Source: Candidatus Mailhella merdavium (lineage in GTDB: Bacteria > Desulfobacterota > Desulfovibrionia > Desulfovibrionales > Desulfovibrionaceae). Taken from it: a DNA stretch of 64,000 bases. The stretch covers positions 26,244-90,243 of the forward strand of contig DWXS01000083.1 in the NCBI GenBank assembly GCA_019119045.1, read 5' to 3'. This document shows, piece after piece, positions 59,913-64,000 of this stretch. The position numbers and the translations under genes were made by a program. Under the pieces are notes generated by a model. That model was not told the origin of the DNA, made no database searches, and was given only the letters and a program-made list of their open reading frames with translations. The number at the start of each line of letters is the position of its first letter. Within the stretch, counting starts at the first letter, position 1.

Positions 59913-60185
59913 TCAGTCCACCGTGTCCAGTACGGTGTCATAGCACCCGCGCAGTAAATGAAGGATGGCAAGCCGGATTTCCCCCTTTTCGGCAGGTGTG
60001 TGCGGAGCGGTCAGCGCGTCCGCCGCCAGACGCAGATAGCAGGCCACGTCATAATAACGCACACCCGGATTGGAGCTGGAGGAAAAGCAGAGCAGGTTCA
60101 GGGTTTGCTTTACTTCTCGCTTAACGTCCAGCGTGGTGCGTTCCCTGTTTTCCGCCTCCGATGTTCTGCCCTTGATTAGCCTCAT
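59913..60185 (-). CDS. Hypothetical protein downstream of rha
   Basis: 90 residues, coupled to rha by ATGA. VRYYDVACYLRLAADALTAP and GEIRLAILHLLRGCYDTVLD are helical pairs. Unknown; probably works with the Rha protein. Confidence 0.6.
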   Translation of the reverse strand: MRLIKGRTSEAENRERTTLDVKREVKQTLNLLCFSSSSNPGVRYYDVACYLRLAADALTAPHTPAEKGEIRLAILHLLRGCYDTVLDTVD

Positions 60186-60838
60186 ATCGCCACCCCCATT
60201 TCACGGGCGCGCATCATACGCCGCTTGACCGCATCGCGGGAGATGCCGAGGATTCTGCCGATTTCCGCCTGGGTCAGCCCCTTTTCCCGGTAGGCGCGGA
60301 TGCGCATGAGCTGGCGCAGGCCATCCCGCCGCTTCTGGAGTTTTTCACCTTCCTTCATGCCCGCCAGATAGCCCGCCTGCCGCTCCTTTTTCACGGCGGG
60401 CAGGGCAAGCGTTTCCTCCCTGCCCTGCATGTATCCCGCCTCGCGGGCAAGCTCGGTCTGCCTGTCCAGCGCGGCGGCTTCCAGCGCGTTGAAGGCTTCA
60501 ATGTAGCGGAGCTTCCACATTATGGCGGCCTTGCCCGTCATACCCATGACCAGCAGAGAAAAGGCGTCGCGGGTAAGGAGGTAGGCGGGATTTTTGCGAA
60601 TGCCGAAGCCCACAGCCACTTCTGCCTCAATGAGCCCAAAATTGGGCTCAAAGAAAAATTTCGGGAGGATAGAGCGTAATCGGTCAATATCCCGCAGGAT
60701 ATGCGAGTGCCTGCGTTGGAAATGCCGGGCAACATCAAACGAAGAAACAACGGGCGTTTCACCGTTCAGGAAATCAATGTGGATCGTACTGTTTTCATTG
60801 ACGAAAGGCGCGACTTGAGATACTGTATTATCAGCCAT
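60182..60838 (-). CDS. Rha-family phage regulator with C-terminal HTH
   Basis: 218 residues. N-terminal Rha domain (VVSSFDVARHFQRRHSHILR, NPAYLLTRDAFSLLVMGMTG, KAAIMWKLRYIEAFN) and C-terminal HTH (GLTQAEIGRILGISRDAVKR). Rha proteins regulate phage growth in some hosts. GGAGGTAGTGAA precedes the ATG. Leftward, unlike the surrounding Mu-like genes, so an accessory insertion. Confidence 0.85.
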   Translation of the reverse strand: MADNTVSQVAPFVNENSTIHIDFLNGETPVVSSFDVARHFQRRHSHILRDIDRLRSILPKFFFEPNFGLIEAEVAVGFGIRKNPAYLLTRDAFSLLVMGMTGKAAIMWKLRYIEAFNALEAAALDRQTELAREAGYMQGREETLALPAVKKERQAGYLAGMKEGEKLQKRRDGLRQLMRIRAYREKGLTQAEIGRILGISRDAVKRRMMRAREMGVAI

Positions 60839-60913
60839 TTCACTACCTCCAGCGTAGTGATTCGGTTAGGCCCGGCTTGGTGTTGGCGCACCATTCCGGG
60901 CTGTTTATTGGTC

Positions 60914-61069
60914 TCAGCCATTTTGTTTCTTTTGAGCTTCCATCAAGTGGGCGATGGCCTCCATAAAAATCTGTTTGAGGGTTTTTCCCTCCTTAGCTGC
61001 CGCCACCTTGATTTGTTTGTGCTCCTCCTCTGACACTTGGATGGTTATGGTTTTAATAGGTGTTTTCAC
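60914..61069 (-). CDS. Ribbon-helix-helix regulator next to the ATPase-nuclease cassette
   Basis: 51 residues from a GTG preceded by GGAGGCGTT. RHH pattern KTITIQVSEEEHKQIKVAAA and EGKTLKQIFMEAIAHLMEAQ. The upstream DNA is a 30-bp palindrome that overlaps its own promoter, so it should be autoregulated and may also control the divergent ATPase gene. An ATG at 61108 would read through the operator and is rejected. Confidence 0.7.
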   Translation of the reverse strand: MKTPIKTITIQVSEEEHKQIKVAAAKEGKTLKQIFMEAIAHLMEAQKKQNG

Positions 61070-61082
61070 AACGCCTCCGTAC

Positions 61083-61112
61083 CAATTTGATAATTGAACA
61101 ATTATCAAATTG
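61083..61112. promoter_or_regulatory. 30-bp perfect palindromic operator
   Basis: CAATTTGATAATT (61083-61095), GAAC, AATTATCAAATTG (61100-61112). On the - strand TTGACA (61115-61110), 17 bases and TTATCA overlap it, giving a promoter for the RHH gene. Confidence 0.75.
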
Positions 61113-61274
61113 TCAACCTTGGCGCGGGATGGTTTTGATCAAAAAAGTACTCTCTCATTGAGTATCAAAAAAATATTTTTTATTTTAGGCAGATAAAAAA
61201 ATAAACGAAAGACGAAGGAACCTTGCCCTGAATTATCTCATTGACAGAAGTAAAAAACTTGTCAAGATAACGGT

Positions 61275-62552
61275 ATGGAAAAGAAAAAAAATCAACGAAA
61301 ATTTTTTTCGGAAGAATCCCCTTCCCCTTTGCAGAATGGAGTTTTTCCTGCCTGCCGACTGCATGTCGAGAATTTTTTAACGCTCAAATATCTTGACATT
61401 GATATTCCGAAAGTAACGATTTTGATCGGACCTCAAGCTGAAGGCAAAAGTATATTAGCAAAGCTCTGTTATTTTTTTTATGAGATTTTGAGTAATTGTA
61501 AATTTACTTCATCTACTAAGATGATAAAGTCTACAATTAGACATACTTTTCAACAATATTTCCCTCGGACAATATGGAAAAATGATACATTCCTTTTAAA
61601 TTTTACATGTGATAATTATGATATTTCTCTAAAATATAATACAAAAGCTCTTTCTATAGTGTTTAATAAAATTTTTGATACAGATATTAAAACATATATA
61701 AAATTTAATAATACCATTATACAAGAGGAAAGTCAAGAAAAAATTCGTGAATTATACTCCTCTTTTATTAATGATTTACCTTCTCCTTTTTTGATTAATC
61801 CGATTTTTATACCAGCACTCCGTCAATTTTATTCACAAATACGAGATAATGTATTCAGTGTACTTGAAATAACTGATAAAGGAAAGTTTGATCCTTTTGT
61901 GCAAAAATTTGGGTCTACCTATGAGTTGGTAAAGCGCATCAATTGTTCTAATGATAAAATCATATTAAATATTAATGAAAATATCCAGCATATTTTAAAG
62001 GGGAAGTATAAATTTATACAAAATAAAGAATATATTGTAAATAGTATAGACAAAGAGATACCTCTTTCTATTGCTTCATCGGGACAGCAGGAATCTTTGC
62101 CTCTTTTATTATTGATGTCTCTTTCAGGCCGTAATAATAGAGTATTTCTTGAAGAACCAGAAGCCCATCTTTTTCCCAGTACACAAAAAGATATTATGTA
62201 CGATTTGGTAAAAATATTAAATAGGAATAAATGGAGTTCTATTTTTATCACTACTCATAGCCCTTATATATTATCATCTTTAAATAATCTTATTGCGGCC
62301 TATGATGTATTGAGAAAAAAAAATGAGCAGAAAGTAAAAGAAATGGAAGGAATTCTTCCTAGAGATACATGGCTAAATTTTGATGATGTTAAATGTTTCT
62401 ATCTTGAAGATGGTAACATTCAAGATATTATGGACAAAGACCTTCGAATGATTGACTATACCAAAATTGATGAATGTTCGTCTTCTATTATTAATGAAAT
62501 GAACAAGATTTTAGCTATATTAAATGAGGATGATGATGACAGCTATATGTGA
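61275..62552 (+). CDS. ABC-type AAA ATPase of a putative defence pair
   Basis: 425 residues. Walker A GPQAEGKS (52-59), ABC signature-like SSGQQESLPLLLL (268-280), Walker B FLEEPEAHLF (291-300) and switch histidine ITTHSPYIL (325-333): the AAA_15/AAA_21 type found in OLD, PtuA, AriA and RloA-like proteins. There is no TOPRIM domain, so the nuclease activity probably comes from the overlapping next gene. Strongly AT-rich compared with the phage on both sides. TTGACA...TGTCAA (61241-61265) just upstream is a dyad at the promoter. Confidence 0.8.
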   Translation: MEKKKNQRKFFSEESPSPLQNGVFPACRLHVENFLTLKYLDIDIPKVTILIGPQAEGKSILAKLCYFFYEILSNCKFTSSTKMIKSTIRHTFQQYFPRTIWKNDTFLLNFTCDNYDISLKYNTKALSIVFNKIFDTDIKTYIKFNNTIIQEESQEKIRELYSSFINDLPSPFLINPIFIPALRQFYSQIRDNVFSVLEITDKGKFDPFVQKFGSTYELVKRINCSNDKIILNINENIQHILKGKYKFIQNKEYIVNSIDKEIPLSIASSGQQESLPLLLLMSLSGRNNRVFLEEPEAHLFPSTQKDIMYDLVKILNRNKWSSIFITTHSPYILSSLNNLIAAYDVLRKKNEQKVKEMEGILPRDTWLNFDDVKCFYLEDGNIQDIMDKDLRMIDYTKIDECSSSIINEMNKILAILNEDDDDSYM

Positions 62553-63015
62553 TGGTAAATATCTTCATAACAAACAGAGTCATGCTTTTTCTCTTGAAGA
62601 GGCATTGCACGAATGTACATGCGTATCAACACATTCAAAAATTGTTCTAAAAGAACATAAAGCTAAATGTGAAATTAAAAATAGTGACAGTCTTCAAGTA
62701 CGGATTACTTGTTTGGATCCATGCGTTACCATGCTTAGCCAGAAGAAAAAATGTGACTTTATTGCTGCTTGGGAGGATAAAGATAATAATACTATTGTAT
62801 ATTATATTGAATTAAAAGCTTCAAATCACGAAAAAGCGTGCAAACAACTTTTGGAAACAATAAACTATTGCAAGTCGATCCACGGCTCTTGCTCAAGAAG
62901 ATGCCATATTGCAGCTTATCCACCAGTAGCAAATGCTACTATTCAAAAATATCAAAAAAAATTTTCAAAGCAAAATATTGAGTTGTCAGCAAACGTAGCT
63001 TTGCAAGCAAGCTGA
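62536..63015 (+). CDS. PD-(D/E)xK-like partner protein of the ATPase
   Basis: 159 residues from ATG 62536, chosen because GAGG (62526-62529) is 6 bases upstream; in-frame ATGs at 62524, 62530 and 62533 exist. It overlaps the ATPase end by 17 bases. KKCDFIAAWED (Asp74), then YYIELKAS (Glu92, Lys94) fits a PD-(D/E)xK nuclease core, with NYCKSI as a following helix. Cys-rich (CTC, CLDPC, CSRRC). No known defence effector recognised. The nuclease call is inference from motif and neighbour. Confidence 0.6.
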   Translation: MTAICDGKYLHNKQSHAFSLEEALHECTCVSTHSKIVLKEHKAKCEIKNSDSLQVRITCLDPCVTMLSQKKKCDFIAAWEDKDNNTIVYYIELKASNHEKACKQLLETINYCKSIHGSCSRRCHIAAYPPVANATIQKYQKKFSKQNIELSANVALQAS

Positions 63016-63112
63016 TTCTCCTCCTCCTTTTTTTACCCATAGTTCCCGGAACAATTTCCGGGATGTCCTGAGCCCTCCGGCGCGTCAATATGACGCGCAC
63101 AAGGAGGGCTTC

Positions 63113-63502
63113 ATGTTTAACAAGCTCAAGAATTTCATTGCCGGGCTGTGGTCCGCCGTGAGCAGCTCCCGTCTGTGGTGGCTGTACTGCATCATTCTGA
63201 CGGCGGGGCTTGCCGCGCTTCTGTACTGGTTCGCGCCGGTACAGATTCCCGTGGCCATTTACAAGGTGTGTCTTGCCCTTGGTGCGGGGCTTGCCGGCTA
63301 CTGGCTTGACCGGGCGATCTGGCCCTACGCGCACCCAGCGGGCTACCTTGCCGACGACTGGCGCAAGGAGCCGGATGCGGACAACCGGGACAACGCCGAT
63401 TATCCCATTGTCAACGAGTACCGCTGGCCGTTCATCGCGGCCATGCTGCGGCAGGCTCTTGTGGTATGCGCCTGCATGGGGGCGGTATGTCTCGGCTTGT
63501 AG
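63113..63502 (+). CDS. Holin-like membrane protein of the Mu-like prophage
   Basis: 129 residues with three membrane segments (WWLYCIILTAGLAALLYWFA, VAIYKVCLALGAGLAGYWL, FIAAMLRQALVVCACMGAV). Immediately upstream of a transglycosylase with 16 bases of overlap, the layout of a Mu-like lysis cassette. Confidence 0.75.
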   Translation: MFNKLKNFIAGLWSAVSSSRLWWLYCIILTAGLAALLYWFAPVQIPVAIYKVCLALGAGLAGYWLDRAIWPYAHPAGYLADDWRKEPDADNRDNADYPIVNEYRWPFIAAMLRQALVVCACMGAVCLGL

Positions 63503-64000
63503 CCTTTTGCCTGCTGTGTCTTTTTGCAGGGCAAGCCCACGCAGCCGAGAGTATACCCCGCGCGGCGTATCAGCACCGCGACACGCTGATCCGCGCGGCC
63601 CATGCCGTATGGGGGCTTGACGCTCCCGTGGCGGTACTGGCCGCGCAGGTACATACCGAGAGCCTCTGGAAGGCCGATGCCGTTTCTCTTGTCGGAGCGA
63701 TGGGCATTGCCCAAATCATGCCGTCTACTGCCCGCTGGCTGCCGGACATAGCTCCGGCCCTGCGGGGGGAAAGCCCCGCCCCGTATAATCCGGGCTGGGC
63801 TCTAAGGGCCATGTGCGAGTATGATCTGTGGCTGTATGATCGCCAGATCGCCATGAGCGCCGGAGCGACCCTGGCTTTTTGTGACCGTATGAGCTTTGCC
63901 CTGTCGGGGTATAACGGGGGGCTGGGGTGGGTAAAGAAGGACAGGATCAAGGCCCGCGACAGGGGCCTTGATCCTGACCGCTATGAACAGGTCTCCACGG
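63487..64000 (+). CDS. Lytic transglycosylase with signal sequence (cut by window end)
   Basis: 171 codons visible. Signal-like start RLVAFCLLCLFAGQAHA, then an SLT domain with catalytic Glu58 (VHTESLW), GAMGIAQIMPSTARW and SGYNGGLGWV. Being exported by itself, it may be a SAR-type or secreted endolysin. The 3' end lies outside the window. Confidence 0.85.
   Translation, partial: MSRLVAFCLLCLFAGQAHAAESIPRAAYQHRDTLIRAAHAVWGLDAPVAVLAAQVHTESLWKADAVSLVGAMGIAQIMPSTARWLPDIAPALRGESPAPYNPGWALRAMCEYDLWLYDRQIAMSAGATLAFCDRMSFALSGYNGGLGWVKKDRIKARDRGLDPDRYEQVST

Larger units (their letters stand above)
50940..64000. mobile_element. Mu-like transposable prophage (left part)
   Basis: Gene order repressor, early HTH genes, transposase A, target-choice ATPase B, Gam, HU-like, GemA, Mor, lysis genes is that of Mu. 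The left end is placed at TG 50940-50941 by the break in integrase homology. The right end is outside the window. Confidence 0.85.

Overview
The window reads as chromosomal DNA from a Desulfovibrio-like bacterium (Desulfovibrionaceae is my best guess; it rests on gene style and base composition, since no marker gene settles it). About 5.4 kb of ordinary chromosome is followed by three nested or tandem phage-derived elements. Chromosomal part (1-5426): an RluB/RsuA-type pseudouridine synthase, leucyl aminopeptidase pepA, a TtcA-like tRNA thiolase, a membrane-anchored M23 peptidase, then tRNA-Gln(CTG) and tRNA-Glu(TTC) behind a clear promoter.

Element 1 (about 5384-50505) is a complete-looking lambdoid-type siphophage prophage integrated in the 3' half of tRNA-Glu, with a 45-bp att repeat at each end. 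The left end carries integrase, excisionase-like HTH protein, CII-like and Cro-like regulators (leftward) and a divergent CI-like repressor. Almost everything else is leftward. From right to left there is a D5-type helicase with a coiled coil, a repeat-rich candidate origin, primase, terminase, gpW, portal, a fused prohead protease/capsid protein, a DUF2190 protein, holin/transglycosylase/lipoprotein, tail completion proteins, tail tube, a gpG/gpT pair with an A-AAA-AAC slippery site, tape measure, DUF1833 protein, NlpC-like protein, gpJ-like host-specificity protein and tail fibres. Between tail genes lies a strip of accessory genes: two HicAB toxin-antitoxin pairs in opposite orientation, a lipoprotein, structured RNAs and a Bro-N antirepressor broken by one extra base in a G6 run. 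Near the left end is a tandem pair of about 312-bp units, each encoding a 26-residue hydrophobic peptide whose Shine-Dalgarno sequence is folded into a hairpin; this looks like type I toxin-antitoxin architecture.

Element 2 is only a stub: a second tRNA-Glu 3' fragment (50461-50503) followed by the C-terminal part of a second, related integrase (to about 50945). It shows that an older element used the same tRNA and that element 1 integrated in tandem.

Element 3 (about 50940 to beyond 64000) is the left part of a Mu-like transposable prophage that appears to have inserted into the element 2 integrase: repressor, early HTH genes, MuA-like DDE transposase, MuB-like ATPase, Gam, HU-like protein, GemA, Mor, Rha, then holin and transglycosylase. 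Between the early and lysis regions lies a visibly AT-rich cargo: an RHH regulator with a 30-bp palindromic operator, and divergently an ABC-type AAA ATPase overlapped by a small PD-(D/E)xK-like protein. This two-gene ATPase-nuclease cassette is the best candidate here for a little-described anti-phage system.
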